A stretch of 46,905 bases of DNA, taken from assembly GCA_017483305.1 (NCBI GenBank), contig JAFULC010000062.1:1-46905 (forward strand), in the 5' to 3' direction. This DNA comes from Clostridia bacterium. GTDB taxonomy: Bacteria > Bacillota > Clostridia > Oscillospirales > CAG-272. A program made the position numbers and the translations under genes. The notes under the pieces were generated by a model. That model did no database searches. It was not told the origin of the DNA and saw nothing but the letters and a program-made list of their open reading frames with translations. This document shows positions 1 through 7,845 of the stretch, piece after piece (the stretch's first letter is position 1; every line of letters starts with the position of its first letter).

Positions 1-337
1 CCACATTCTCATCAACCAGAAGATTGGAGAGACCTGGAGCAAGAGGCATTTCAAGAACGCCTGCCAACGAAGGGCGGCGCATATCGGAGTCTATAAGCAC
101 TACCTTGTGTCCGGCCGATGCAAGAGCATACGCAAGATTAAGCGAGGTGGTACTCTTTCCCTCCTGAGGACACGGACTGGTTACGCCCACGACCTTCCCC
201 CCTGCAACGTCAGCCAGGGAGAAATAGAGATTGGTTCGAAGCAGATTGTACGCTTCAACCGACGCGAAATCCAGATCTTTTCCGAATTTACGCTTTCTTT
301 CCGTAGCATCTACTTTTTTTCTGTTAAAATTAAACAT
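1..337 (-). CDS. CpsD/CapB-family tyrosine autokinase (BY-kinase), 3' part missing
   Basis: Bacterial tyrosine kinase that partners a Wzz-type membrane protein to control exopolysaccharide chain length and export. The gene runs off the left window edge, so only about 112 N-terminal residues are visible. They start MFNFNRKK and include LRTNLYFS, the Walker A loop CPQEGKSTTSLNLA (about residues 55-68) and the Walker A' motif VVLIDSDMRRPS typical of BY-kinases. GGAG sits about 10 nt before the ATG at 337. It follows the activator gene at 391-1185 by 53 nt and is very likely in the same operon, the split activator/kinase arrangement of Firmicutes. Walker B and the C-terminal tyrosine cluster lie outside the window. 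Confidence 0.9.
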   Translation of the reverse strand, partial: MFNFNRKKVDATERKRKFGKDLDFASVEAYNLLRTNLYFSLADVAGGKVVGVTSPCPQEGKSTTSLNLAYALASAGHKVVLIDSDMRRPSLAGVLEMPLAPGLSNLLVDENV

Positions 338-390
338 TTATCAACTCTCCAACGAAATCACAAGATTAATCAAATCAATCCGCGCATCCG

Positions 391-1185
391 TTATTTATTT
401 TCACCGTCGGTTTTCTTGTGCGAACGGTAATATCCGTAGGATCTGTAGGACTTATTATCCGAGTACGCATCGGGAACTGTTGAAAGCACGGGGATCTCGT
501 CTTTGAACTGGGTCTGCAACCACTCGTCGGAATCGATCGTATCGTTCATAAGTCCGGGAACGATTACCAGCGCCGCACCGATAACAAGACCGATAAGGAA
601 GCCAAACGTCGTTTTTCTGCCATATCCCGCAGACACAGCAGAGCCGGAAATAGGACTGTCAACAATCGCAACATCAGCACTTGTTATGTACTCTGCGCGC
701 TCGACGAACACCTTGGAAACCGCTTCTGCAACGATTCTCGACTCCTCGGGATCAACACTGGTAACGGTTATACGGAAAATACGCGAATCCTCGATGACCT
801 CAAAGGAGACCATACCCGAAAGCACGCTTGCGGTATACGTTCTGTAAGGAGCTCCTCCGTTTTCTGCAAAATCATATTCCTCAAGATAGTCAACAACGTC
901 ATTAAGCGTATCGTTAGCCTTCAGAATGTAAGGATAATCGTTAGACTGATACTGTCCAGCAAGTATCTGCTGGTAAGCAGACGAGATCGAGCTGTCACCG
1001 TTTATCAGCAACGTAGAGGTAGATCTATAAGTCGCCACGGTCGTAGACTGAGTATAGGCAAATATCGCAACCGCGCAAAGCACAGCCGAGATCACTATGA
1101 CCCACCAACGCTTGAGAAGCATCTTTACTATCTGCAAGGCGTCTACATCATATAGCTCTTTTTTCTCACTTTTATTTTCGTTCAT
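391..1185 (-). CDS. Wzz/CapA-type chain-length determinant and kinase activator
   Basis: Membrane protein of 264 aa that modulates the adjacent tyrosine kinase and polysaccharide length. A short charged cytoplasmic N-terminus is followed by TM1 (about residues 27-46, WWVIVISAVLCAVAIFAYT), an extracytoplasmic domain with the Wzz-like coil, TM2 (about 189-211, FGFLIGLVIGAALVIVPGL) and a Tyr-rich C-terminal tail (SYRSYGYYRSHKK). In this family the cytoplasmic tail after TM2 activates the kinase; the Tyr cluster here could be a phosphorylation target, which is inference. GGAG lies about 8 nt before the ATG. It is the first gene of an operon continuing into the kinase fragment and has a perfect sigma-A promoter at 1268-1296. 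Confidence 0.88.
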   Translation of the reverse strand: MNENKSEKKELYDVDALQIVKMLLKRWWVIVISAVLCAVAIFAYTQSTTVATYRSTSTLLINGDSSISSAYQQILAGQYQSNDYPYILKANDTLNDVVDYLEEYDFAENGGAPYRTYTASVLSGMVSFEVIEDSRIFRITVTSVDPEESRIVAEAVSKVFVERAEYITSADVAIVDSPISGSAVSAGYGRKTTFGFLIGLVIGAALVIVPGLMNDTIDSDEWLQTQFKDEIPVLSTVPDAYSDNKSYRSYGYYRSHKKTDGENK

Positions 1186-1267
1186 TTTAAAACTCCGAAT
1201 CTAAATAATTCGCGCGATCAATTGGCAAACCAATACTAACCGCATTTTAATGATACTACACTAACCT

Positions 1268-1296
1268 ATTATATCACACAAAAAGACCTTTGTCAA
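1268..1296 (-). promoter_or_regulatory. Sigma-A promoter of the exopolysaccharide operon
   Basis: On the minus strand TTGACA (1296-1291), a 17-nt spacer and TATAAT (1273-1268) match consensus exactly. A TG one base before the -10 box makes it an extended -10 promoter. The leader between promoter and start codon carries a small palindrome, ATTGG-CAAA-CCAAT, at 1221-1234. The core resembles the promoter at 16366-16394. Confidence 0.85.
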
Positions 1297-1378
1297 TAGA
1301 CTTTTTTCGTTTTTTACAATAAATATTATGATGTTGCATTTTCAGTATATTTCAAGCAGCACAGCTTTCAAACAATCT

Positions 1379-1412
1379 AAAAAGCCCTTTCCACAAAGGA
1401 AAAGGCTTTTTT
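1379..1412 (-). terminator. Rho-independent terminator after the RNase HI gene
   Basis: AAAAAGCC and TTTCC pair with GGAAA and GGCTTTTTT around a CACAAA-like loop, directly after the rnhA stop. A/T runs flank both sides, so it could work in both directions. A block very similar to its left arm recurs at 7733-7756. Confidence 0.75.
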
Positions 1413-1413
1413 A

Positions 1414-1851
1414 TTACTCAAAGCTGTCTGCGAATGCGGTCGCAAGTGCGTCACATCGCTCGTTATAGCTGTGACCGTTATGCCCCTTGACCCAAACGAA
1501 CGACACCTTGTGTCTCTCGATAAGCTCTACTAATTGCCCCCAAAGATCGACGTTGAGCACGGCGCTTTTGTCGCTCTTTCTCCACTTATTACGCCTCCAG
1601 GACTCAAGCCACCCCTTCTCGATAGCATTCACCACATACTGAGAATCGGTAGTCAAGGTGACCTCGCAGGGCTCCTTAAGAGCCGAAAGCGCCGCTATAA
1701 CGGCTGAAAGCTCCATTCGGTTGTTGGTAGTCATCGCCTCGCCGCCCGAAAGCTCCTTTTCCCTGCCCTCATAAACAAGCACCGCGCCCCATCCTCCGCG
1801 TCCGGGATTTCCGCGGCACGCGCCGTCGGTGTATATGTAAACGTGTTTCAT
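1414..1851 (-). CDS. rnhA: Ribonuclease HI
   Basis: Cytoplasmic endonuclease that cuts the RNA strand of RNA:DNA hybrids. The 145-aa protein, usual length for the family, shows the DEDD metal-binding set: D9 ([11 protein letters not shown]), E47 (NNRMELSA), D69 (TTDSQYV) and D134 (NERCDALA), plus the H124 loop (VKGHNGH). The basic stretch [12 protein letters not shown] corresponds to the substrate-handle region. An in-frame ATG at 1872 exists, but AGAGGTG sits 6 nt before the ATG at 1851 and the family begins close to the first beta strand, so 1851 was chosen. A TTGATT-17-TATACT promoter lies at 1884-1912, just upstream. Confidence 0.95.
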   Translation of the reverse strand: MKHVYIYTDGACRGNPGRGGWGAVLVYEGREKELSGGEAMTTNNRMELSAVIAALSALKEPCEVTLTTDSQYVVNAIEKGWLESWRRNKWRKSDKSAVLNVDLWGQLVELIERHKVSFVWVKGHNGHSYNERCDALATAFADSFE

Positions 1852-1883
1852 CAAGCACCTCTGTAAATTCATTTATATAATTC

Positions 1884-1912
1884 AGTATACCACTTTTGAG
1901 AATAAAAATCAA
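1884..1912 (-). promoter_or_regulatory. Probable sigma-A promoter of rnhA
   Basis: Minus-strand TTGATT (1912-1907), a 17-nt spacer and TATACT (1889-1884), a near-consensus pair about 30 nt upstream of the chosen start codon. Confidence 0.6.
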
Positions 1913-1988
1913 GCAGTCTCGATAAAATTTCTGCCTTTCGTCAAAAATCGACCAAAATATACCGTATCAATTATTTTTCACCGCACTA

Positions 1989-2017
1989 TTGACATTTATT
2001 CACAAATGTAATATAAT
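1989..2017 (+). promoter_or_regulatory. Consensus sigma-A promoter of the E2-like gene
   Basis: TTGACA at 1989-1994, 17-nt spacer, TATAAT at 2012-2017. It decides the start of the following gene: the longest open frame would begin inside this promoter, so translation must begin at 2058 instead. Confidence 0.88.
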
Positions 2018-2057
2018 GTTAACACAAACCGCAACCCAAATTAAAGGAGTCGACTTT

Positions 2058-3008
2058 ATGACAACCGAAGTTCAGAACAACATCTCTACCGAGGCAGAGA
2101 CCCCCAAGGGACCCAAAACCTACGATACCCCCGCATATAAAGTAAGAAAGCGCAGATTCGGCGACCGCCGCGACGGAAGAAAGCTCCGCACGCTCGACGG
2201 ACTCCACGTCGCAACCCCCTTTGTTATGAAGGACAGAAACGACGCCTGCAATCAGTTTGCCGAGGAGGTAAACATCGACAAGGCAGACGAATTCGTCCGT
2301 GAGCAGCTAATGGCAGGCAACGAGGGCTTTTCGCTCCTCCACGTCATCCTCGCCGCATACGTCCGCACGATCTCGCAATATCCCTATCTTAACCGCTTCG
2401 TAAGCGGTCAGAGAATCTTCGCCCGCCATAAGATCGAGGTCCTTATGGTCGTAAAAAAGGCAATGAATCTTGATTCGCCCGAGACCTCGATAAACGTCAT
2501 TTTCGATCCTCGCGACACGGTTTTCGACGTGTACGAGAGATTTAACGAGCAGGTCATCAGAGCAACCACCACCAAGAACGAGACCGACGGCATCGCAAAC
2601 GGCTTCTCCAAACTCCCCCGCTTTATTTTCAGAGCGGCAGTAAGCTTCATAAAGGCGCTTGATTATTTTGGCTGGTGTCCCAAGTCTCTCACGGAAAGCC
2701 TTCCCTTCTGGGGCTCGATGATAATCACGAGCATGGGATCTCTTGGCATCAAGCCGATATATCACCACCTCTACAACCTCGGAAATCTCCCCGTGTTTAT
2801 TTCCTACGGCACGAAGCGTAAGGTCTACGAGCTCGACAAAAACGGCAACGTCACCACCAAAAAGGTAGTTGATCTCAAGGTCGTTACCGACGAGCGCACC
2901 TGCGACGGCTTCCAGTATGCAACCGCATTCAGAGCCTTCAAAAAATACATGGAAAACCCCGCAACCCTCATCAATCCCCCCGAAACAGTAAAAGAGGACA
3001 TCGACTAA
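2058..3008 (+). CDS. Stand-alone E2-like (CAT-fold) acyltransferase-related protein
   Basis: Related to the catalytic domain of 2-oxo acid dehydrogenase E2 subunits. The 316-aa protein has a charged N-terminus (KVRKRRFGDRRDGRK) and then an E2/CAT-like fold, including FWGSMIITSMGSLGI and the C-terminal motif DERTCDGFQYATAF at about residues 278-291. No lipoyl or peripheral-subunit-binding domain is present, and no E1 or E3 gene is nearby, so it is not an ordinary dehydrogenase subunit. In E2 enzymes the matching motif is DHRxxDG with a catalytic His; here that position is Glu (E279). The start at 2058 is supported by AAAGGAGT 7 nt upstream and by the promoter at 1989-2017. Substrate unknown. 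Confidence 0.8.
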   Translation: MTTEVQNNISTEAETPKGPKTYDTPAYKVRKRRFGDRRDGRKLRTLDGLHVATPFVMKDRNDACNQFAEEVNIDKADEFVREQLMAGNEGFSLLHVILAAYVRTISQYPYLNRFVSGQRIFARHKIEVLMVVKKAMNLDSPETSINVIFDPRDTVFDVYERFNEQVIRATTTKNETDGIANGFSKLPRFIFRAAVSFIKALDYFGWCPKSLTESLPFWGSMIITSMGSLGIKPIYHHLYNLGNLPVFISYGTKRKVYELDKNGNVTTKKVVDLKVVTDERTCDGFQYATAFRAFKKYMENPATLINPPETVKEDID

Positions 3009-3017
3009 CATATCCAC

Positions 3018-3055
3018 ACAAAAAGGAGTCTGAACACCGCAGACTCCTTTTTATA
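3018..3055. terminator. Bidirectional terminator between convergent genes
   Basis: AAAAAGGAGTCTG (3020-3032) pairs perfectly with CAGACTCCTTTTT (3040-3052) around a 7-nt loop. It serves the E2-like gene on plus and the glycosidase-like gene on minus. Confidence 0.9.
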
Positions 3056-4588
3056 TCAATGCAGCCTCACCATCACAACGCCAAACTCACTGACGTTGAG
3101 CAAAAGTCTTTTCCTCATACCCGATATCGGCACCGAATCGCAAAGCGTCAGATTCTTCACGCCGTCCAGCATGTAAATATCGGCATTGTACAGCTCGTCG
3201 GAAATATTGTCAAGCCTCAGATCAATAACTCCGCAGCCACCGAACGAAGAGATCACAACGACCCCTTCCCCGCTGTCCGAAACCGCCGCGTCGGCATAAA
3301 TTCCCGTATGTAAAAAGCCCTCGATCTGCTCGCTCTCACAAAGCACCGCGTTTTTCGCGCGATATAGCTCAGAGTAAGCCTTAAACGAGTAAAACGGCTT
3401 CTCGGGAGTTCCAAATCGGTCGGTCAAAGCGCAAAACGGAGACACCGTCGGCTGCGCATCGTAAAAGCAAGCGGTCTTTATCCCGTCGATCTGCGACAGG
3501 CGAAGCAACAAAGCCATAGCAAACGCCGCGCCCTTCACCGACCTCTGCGATTCGAAGATTTTTCTCCGTATCTCGCCGCCGTCGGCAGCACCCGTAAGCG
3601 CCCTCTCAAGCGACAAGCCCGACAAAGCATCACCGTCAATATAGCTCCACTTGCCGACAATTACTTCAAGCTCGCCAAATCCGAGCTCGCGCGCAAGCGC
3701 AACAAGCTTCTCCGCCTCAACGCCAACAGCCTCGGGATCGGATGCAAAGCAATCGACCGTCACAAAATCGATCGGCGCGCGATTTTTTCTGCAATATCTC
3801 AAAAACGCCTTAGCCGAAGCGCCAAAGCCGTCAAAGCTCAGCCCACCGACCTTGATATTCTCATCGTAAAGCTTGATCGAGTTAGCAACGTGTCGGTATC
3901 TGTCAAATCCGCCGTCCGACCCGCCAAGTCCGCCAAGCTCAAAATATTCAATGCCGTGATAGTATCCGCGCGCCCAACCGTCGTTGTAATGACGGATAAT
4001 ATTCACGCATACCCGCGACAGCACGTCGGGATCCTCAATATAAGGCAATTTTCTTTCAGGCTCAAGCATATCCTTGCTCTCCCCAAGCCTGAATATCACC
4101 TTCGCACCCGACAAAAGCGCCGCCTCAACGTAAGCGTCGGTGCACTCAAAATCATAGCTGCCTTCATCGGAGGGATCGGCATCAAAATTCTTAAAAATCC
4201 GCGAAATGTCGACCGCGCGAGCGGACATAGCCGTGTCCGTGCAGTCAAATCGCACGAAAGGCACCCCGATCTCCTTAAAAATACCCGAAATATCCGCCCC
4301 GTAGGATCTCGGTCCGTTGCACATAGAGTGCATCGGCTTCACCTCGCCTAAAGGTATCGCAAAATCGACCCTAACGGTCGCGTGCTGGGGCTTTGGCAGC
4401 TTTTTCTGCACCGCTTTTTTCGCAACCGCCTCATCCCTTGCAGGCGCAATCTTCTCACCCTCGGAGGCAATCATCACGTCGTCCTTGCCCGACGAAAGTC
4501 TTTTCTGTTTTTCTTGCTGCTCCGCTTCAAAAAGCGCAACTCTTTCGCCTGCCGAAAGAGTGTTCTTCGGCTTCGGTCTTCTCGGCAT
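3056..4588 (-). CDS. GH39-like (beta/alpha)8-barrel protein lacking recognisable catalytic glutamates
   Basis: 510 aa. Residues 1-70 are a Lys/Glu/Ala-rich, probably disordered cytoplasmic extension with no signal peptide. Residues about 71-400 resemble a clan-A glycoside hydrolase barrel, closest by eye to GH39: an early strand with VPFVRFD, the segment IEYFELGGLGG (213-223) followed by a YRHVANSIK-type helix, then IKVGGLSFDG. In GH39 these positions read WE-x-WNEP and supply the acid/base Glu; here the position is Leu. The nucleophile strand, normally TEW, reads VGKWSY (K313). The C-terminus looks like a beta sandwich. It is probably a non-catalytic carbohydrate-related protein, though another barrel family is possible. 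AAAGGAGG precedes the ATG. It sits just upstream of the M29 peptidase on the same strand. Confidence 0.6.
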   Translation of the reverse strand: MPRRPKPKNTLSAGERVALFEAEQQEKQKRLSSGKDDVMIASEGEKIAPARDEAVAKKAVQKKLPKPQHATVRVDFAIPLGEVKPMHSMCNGPRSYGADISGIFKEIGVPFVRFDCTDTAMSARAVDISRIFKNFDADPSDEGSYDFECTDAYVEAALLSGAKVIFRLGESKDMLEPERKLPYIEDPDVLSRVCVNIIRHYNDGWARGYYHGIEYFELGGLGGSDGGFDRYRHVANSIKLYDENIKVGGLSFDGFGASAKAFLRYCRKNRAPIDFVTVDCFASDPEAVGVEAEKLVALARELGFGELEVIVGKWSYIDGDALSGLSLERALTGAADGGEIRRKIFESQRSVKGAAFAMALLLRLSQIDGIKTACFYDAQPTVSPFCALTDRFGTPEKPFYSFKAYSELYRAKNAVLCESEQIEGFLHTGIYADAAVSDSGEGVVVISSFGGCGVIDLRLDNISDELYNADIYMLDGVKNLTLCDSVPISGMRKRLLLNVSEFGVVMVRLH

Positions 4589-4626
4589 CGTGAAGCCTCC
4601 TTTCGATAAGATTTAAAAATCAAAAA

Positions 4627-5868
4627 TCAAAACGCCCAAAGACCGTTCTCAAAGATAACGAACTCGCTTCCGTCACCTCTGACACCAACGATCGAAAGAT
4701 CAGCCGTTCCGATCATAAAGTCAACGTGAAGCGCGGAGTCGTTGACGCCCATAGCGTGCATCTCCTCCTTGGTGTACTTCTGATAATCAACGATCGTGTT
4801 TGTAAAGCCCTCGCCGATCGCGAAATGACAAGCCGCATTCTCGTCGAACAAGGTCTCGTAGAACATAATACCGCTCTCGCGAATAGGAGAATTGTAGGGC
4901 ACAAAAGCACATTCGCCAAGCATAGAAGCACCCTCGTCCACTCCGACCATAGTCTTAAGCAGCTCCTCGTTCTTCTCTGCATGCACCTCGACAACGCGGC
5001 CGTTCTCGAATCTCATGCTGAAATTATCAATGATCTCGCCTCTCCAGGAAAGCGGCATGGAGGAATAAACGATACCCTCGGCAACACCCGCCTTGGGAGT
5101 GGTAAATATCTCCTCTGTGGGTACGTTGGGATTGAAATATTCGCCGCCGAGCGTGTGCTCGCCGCCGCCAAGGAAGCTGCCCTCCTCAATAAGACCGACC
5201 TTCAGATCAGTGCCGTTTGCCGACTTGTATCTGAGCTCAACGAGACCCTGCTCGTTAAGGATCTTGCAGCGACGTCCAAAGCTCTCATTGTGCTTATCCC
5301 ACTCTCCGACCGCGTCGAGCATATTGCCGTCCCTGTCGATAACGCGAGAGGTGTAAAGGATCGCGTTCCAAAGCTTTTCGATAGCAACCGACTTGCGCTC
5401 ACCGGGGAAGATCTTTTTCGCCCAAGCCTCGCCGGGAACCGCCGCGATGCACCATTTGTACTTGTTGTCCATCTGATCTCTGTAGGGCTTGATCACCTTC
5501 TGCTTAGCCATCATAGCCTGTGCATACTTCTTCTGATTGATGCCCTTGAGTCCGTCGGGATCGTCGCTGACGAGATAAAGCATTGCAGGATTTTTCTCAA
5601 GTCTGTACTTGAGCTTCTCCTCCTCAAACGCCTCAACAGTTCCAAGCAGCTTGACGCTCATATTATTGACGTTAAGCTTGGTCAGAGGCATATAGGACCA
5701 ATCGACCATAACTCTCGCCGCCTTCGCGCGATAGCACTCCTCAACCACAAGCTTTACGAATTCGGGCTGATCAAGTCCCGCATTGATGATGACCACGTCA
5801 CCCTTTTTGACCGCGATTCCGCACTTAACAAGCATTCTCGCATACTGTCTCAATATAGTTTTTTTCAT
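4627..5868 (-). CDS. M29-family metallo-aminopeptidase (AmpS/PepS type)
   Basis: Cytoplasmic aminopeptidase that removes N-terminal residues from peptides. The 413-aa length is typical of M29. The C-terminal half carries the metal-ligand segments of the family: VPTEEIFTTP, MLGECAFVPYNSPI, ACHFAIGEGF and ALHVDFMIGT, with the Glu, His and Asp ligands present. The N-terminus (ILRQYARMLVKCGIAVKKGDVVIINA) is also characteristic. GAGG lies 8 nt before the ATG. Minus-strand promoter GTGACA-17-TATAAT lies at 5927-5955. It shares its strand with the downstream GH39-like gene, which it may co-transcribe. Confidence 0.92.
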   Translation of the reverse strand: MKKTILRQYARMLVKCGIAVKKGDVVIINAGLDQPEFVKLVVEECYRAKAARVMVDWSYMPLTKLNVNNMSVKLLGTVEAFEEEKLKYRLEKNPAMLYLVSDDPDGLKGINQKKYAQAMMAKQKVIKPYRDQMDNKYKWCIAAVPGEAWAKKIFPGERKSVAIEKLWNAILYTSRVIDRDGNMLDAVGEWDKHNESFGRRCKILNEQGLVELRYKSANGTDLKVGLIEEGSFLGGGEHTLGGEYFNPNVPTEEIFTTPKAGVAEGIVYSSMPLSWRGEIIDNFSMRFENGRVVEVHAEKNEELLKTMVGVDEGASMLGECAFVPYNSPIRESGIMFYETLFDENAACHFAIGEGFTNTIVDYQKYTKEEMHAMGVNDSALHVDFMIGTADLSIVGVRGDGSEFVIFENGLWAF

Positions 5869-5926
5869 AGCAAATACCTCAAAATCAACAAATAATCAAG
5901 TTGGCACGACAAGCGTACCGTAACTA

Positions 5927-5955
5927 ATTATACCATAAAAACTCATATTTGTCAC
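5927..5955 (-). promoter_or_regulatory. Probable sigma-A promoter of the M29 peptidase gene
   Basis: GTGACA (5955-5950), 17-nt spacer, TATAAT (5932-5927) on the minus strand. It is back to back with the plus-strand promoter at 5973-6001. Confidence 0.7.
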
Positions 5956-5972
5956 CTTTTAATAAAAAATTA

Positions 5973-6142
5973 TTGAAAATTTAATATTTCCGTGCTATAC
6001 TGAAAATAATCACTGAAAAAGATGTTAGCGTGAAGGTTGCTTTCAATTTATAGGCGAATCAACTGTTTAGCGCGCAAAATTTGCCTTTTGGCAAAACATT
6101 GATTACTGTTTGTGCCGCAATGTCGGCGGAATGGAGGTTTTT
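5973..6142 (+). promoter_or_regulatory. Promoter and long leader of the CPBP protease gene
   Basis: TTGAAA (5973-5978), 17-nt spacer and TATACT (5996-6001). The leader from about 6008 to 6142 is unusually long (roughly 135 nt) and contains a TTTGCC-TTTT-GGCAAA hairpin near 6080-6095. It matches no riboswitch class I recognise. Confidence 0.6.
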
Positions 6143-7162
6143 ATGCTATATCATATCGGTTTGACGAGAATGCTCGCAGGCGCGCAAATGAGCCTTCCGC
6201 TTGAAAAAAGATCGCGCCCGTTCGCCCTCGACCTTCTCATATTTCTGCTCGTATCAATAATCGCTGAGGTGCCGCAAAGCATCGTTTCCTTCGTATATAC
6301 AATGATCGCTATGCTCACCGACCCGACCTACTACGATCTGATTATGTCAGGAACGGTCGACCCCGAGGCAATAACCGAGTACGTCTATAATTTTATGAGC
6401 AGCCTTCCCTCGCTCTATTATGCCATCGTCCTTATTTCAACGGCGTTTATGATCGTCGCCGCGATCCTCTACTGTAAGCTTTTTGAAAAGAGAAAGGCGT
6501 ATACCCTCGGCTTCACCGCTCGCGGATGCCTGCCCGAATATCTGATGGGCATAGGAATCGGAGCTATAATGATCTCGCTTCCTCTCGCCGTTTGCATCGC
6601 CACAAGCAGTGTCTCCCTTACTCTCACCCAAAATGCAAATTATCCTATGATAGCGCTTTTCTTCCTTGCCTTTCTGATACAAGGAATGGCAGAGGAAGCC
6701 CTTTTCAGAGGCTATCTTATGACATCGCTGGCGCGCAAGCTCAAGGTCTGGCCCGCAATACTGATCAGTGCGCTCTTCTTTGCACTCTTCCACCTCGGCA
6801 ACGCAAGCTTCAGCTTTGTCGCCTTCCTCAACATCTTCCTTTTCGGAGTCTTCGCAGGCGTGTTTATGCTTAAGCGAGGCAGTATATGGGCGGTCGGAGC
6901 GATCCACGCCATCTGGAACTTCTTCCAGGGCAACGTCTTTGGAATGAACGTCAGCGGGATCGTCAAATTCGACTCCGTGTTCACAAGCACACAGTCTAAC
7001 GTCGGTGCGATCCTTCACGGCGGAGACTTCGGGCTTGAAGGAGGACTCGGCGTAACCGTCGTTCTTCTTGTCGCGCTCCTCGGAGCTCTGCTCATGCCCA
7101 CCAAAAAGAGCGAGCATATCGAAGAATCCCAAGACGACACTCCTGAAACTGCAAATAACTGA
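6143..7162 (+). CDS. CPBP-family intramembrane glutamic metalloprotease
   Basis: Polytopic membrane protein of 339 aa from the CAAX protease/bacteriocin-processing (Abi, PF02517-type) family. About seven hydrophobic segments are visible. The signature motifs are intact: EEALFRG (E184, E185, R189), FALFHLGN (H217) and GAIHAIWNFF (H255). Members cleave substrates within membranes; some process prenylated proteins or give bacteriocin immunity, and the substrate here is unknown. An upstream in-frame ATG at 6110 was rejected because ATGGAGG lies 5 nt before the ATG at 6143. It is monocistronic, ending at the terminator at 7176-7210. Confidence 0.9.
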   Translation: MLYHIGLTRMLAGAQMSLPLEKRSRPFALDLLIFLLVSIIAEVPQSIVSFVYTMIAMLTDPTYYDLIMSGTVDPEAITEYVYNFMSSLPSLYYAIVLISTAFMIVAAILYCKLFEKRKAYTLGFTARGCLPEYLMGIGIGAIMISLPLAVCIATSSVSLTLTQNANYPMIALFFLAFLIQGMAEEALFRGYLMTSLARKLKVWPAILISALFFALFHLGNASFSFVAFLNIFLFGVFAGVFMLKRGSIWAVGAIHAIWNFFQGNVFGMNVSGIVKFDSVFTSTQSNVGAILHGGDFGLEGGLGVTVVLLVALLGALLMPTKKSEHIEESQDDTPETANN

Positions 7163-7175
7163 TCCCAACAAAAAC

Positions 7176-7210
7176 AAGCCTCCGCGCCACTGGCACGGAG
7201 GCTTTTCTTA
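7176..7210. terminator. Bidirectional terminator
   Basis: AAGCCTCCG and GCC pair with GGC and CGGAGGCTT around a short ACT loop, followed by TTTCTT. It separates the CPBP gene (plus) from the spore protein gene (minus). Confidence 0.85.
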
Positions 7211-7238
7211 TAGAAAGATCAGACCAAAACGATCAATC

Positions 7239-7430
7239 TTATCTGGTAGTACCGTTCTGAAGAGAGTTCTCGTAAGACTCGATCATCTTCTTAACCATCT
7301 GACCGCCGATGCTACCTGCCTGACGGGAGGTAAGGTCACCGTTGTAACCCTGGTTAAGATTAACGCCTACTTCGCTTGCAGCCTGCATCTTGAACTGCTC
7401 AAGAGCCTTCTTAGCATTCTTGTTTGCCAT
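7239..7430 (-). CDS. Alpha/beta-type small acid-soluble spore protein (SASP)
   Basis: 63-aa DNA-binding protein that coats and protects spore DNA and is later degraded by the germination protease. The family signature is clear: ASEVGVNL, then GYNGDLTSRQAGSIGGQMVKKMIESYE. The sequence SEVGV lies where the GPR protease cleaves in this family. The ATG at 7430 was chosen over 7454 because GGAG lies just upstream and family members start MANK/MANN. A hairpin, CGCCTTC-TCTAT-GAAGGCG, sits immediately before the ribosome binding site at 7447-7465. In known sporeformers these genes depend on sigma-G, but I cannot place a convincing sigma-G promoter on this strand. It is strong evidence that the organism forms endospores. 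Confidence 0.95.
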   Translation of the reverse strand: MANKNAKKALEQFKMQAASEVGVNLNQGYNGDLTSRQAGSIGGQMVKKMIESYENSLQNGTTR

Positions 7431-7845
7431 ATTAATTCTCCATTCCGCCTTCATAGAGAAGGCGATTTTTACACATAATAAAATCTATATTGAATCGAGC
7501 TGCACCGCAAGTCCTGCGATAACCGATGACGACTTGCGGCGCAAAATTTTCATTATTTCGCGTCAAACCAAATCATCCCGTGAGATCGACCTGCTTTGCA
7601 TCTCTGATGTTATTATGTCGCTCAATATTTCGAAAAATGTATGGAAAAAAGAGGTTAATTGTTTTTTGAAAATTCCCATTTCACTTTCTCCGCTAAACTA
7701 CATTTAAAAAGATGTTCTCTGTCGTGCTTTTTAAAAAGCCTTGTCCACAAAGGAAATTTTCTCCTCTACCGGCAGTAGAATCGCAATTTTACTCTCAGTA
7801 GAGTCGCAATAATCCAGCCGTAGACTCCACAAACGCATCAGTTCC
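7431..7845. other. Long intergenic region with inverted and direct repeats
   Basis: No credible gene lies in this roughly 415-nt stretch. It holds: the SASP leader hairpin (7447-7465); a 9-bp inverted repeat, CCGCAAGTC (7505-7513) with GACTTGCGG (7531-7539); a block at 7733-7756 that is nearly identical to the left arm of the terminator at 1379-1412; and three GTAGA(A/G/C)TC direct repeats at 7775, 7798 and 7820 leading up to the promoter at 7846. Confidence 0.6.

Noticed and set aside
6002-6142. Riboswitch in the CPBP gene leader
   Set aside because: The leader is long and has one hairpin, but no conserved aptamer core that I recognise.
7451-7480. Sigma-G-like TCATA-18-CATAATA promoter
   Set aside because: It is on the plus strand, pointing away from the spore protein gene.
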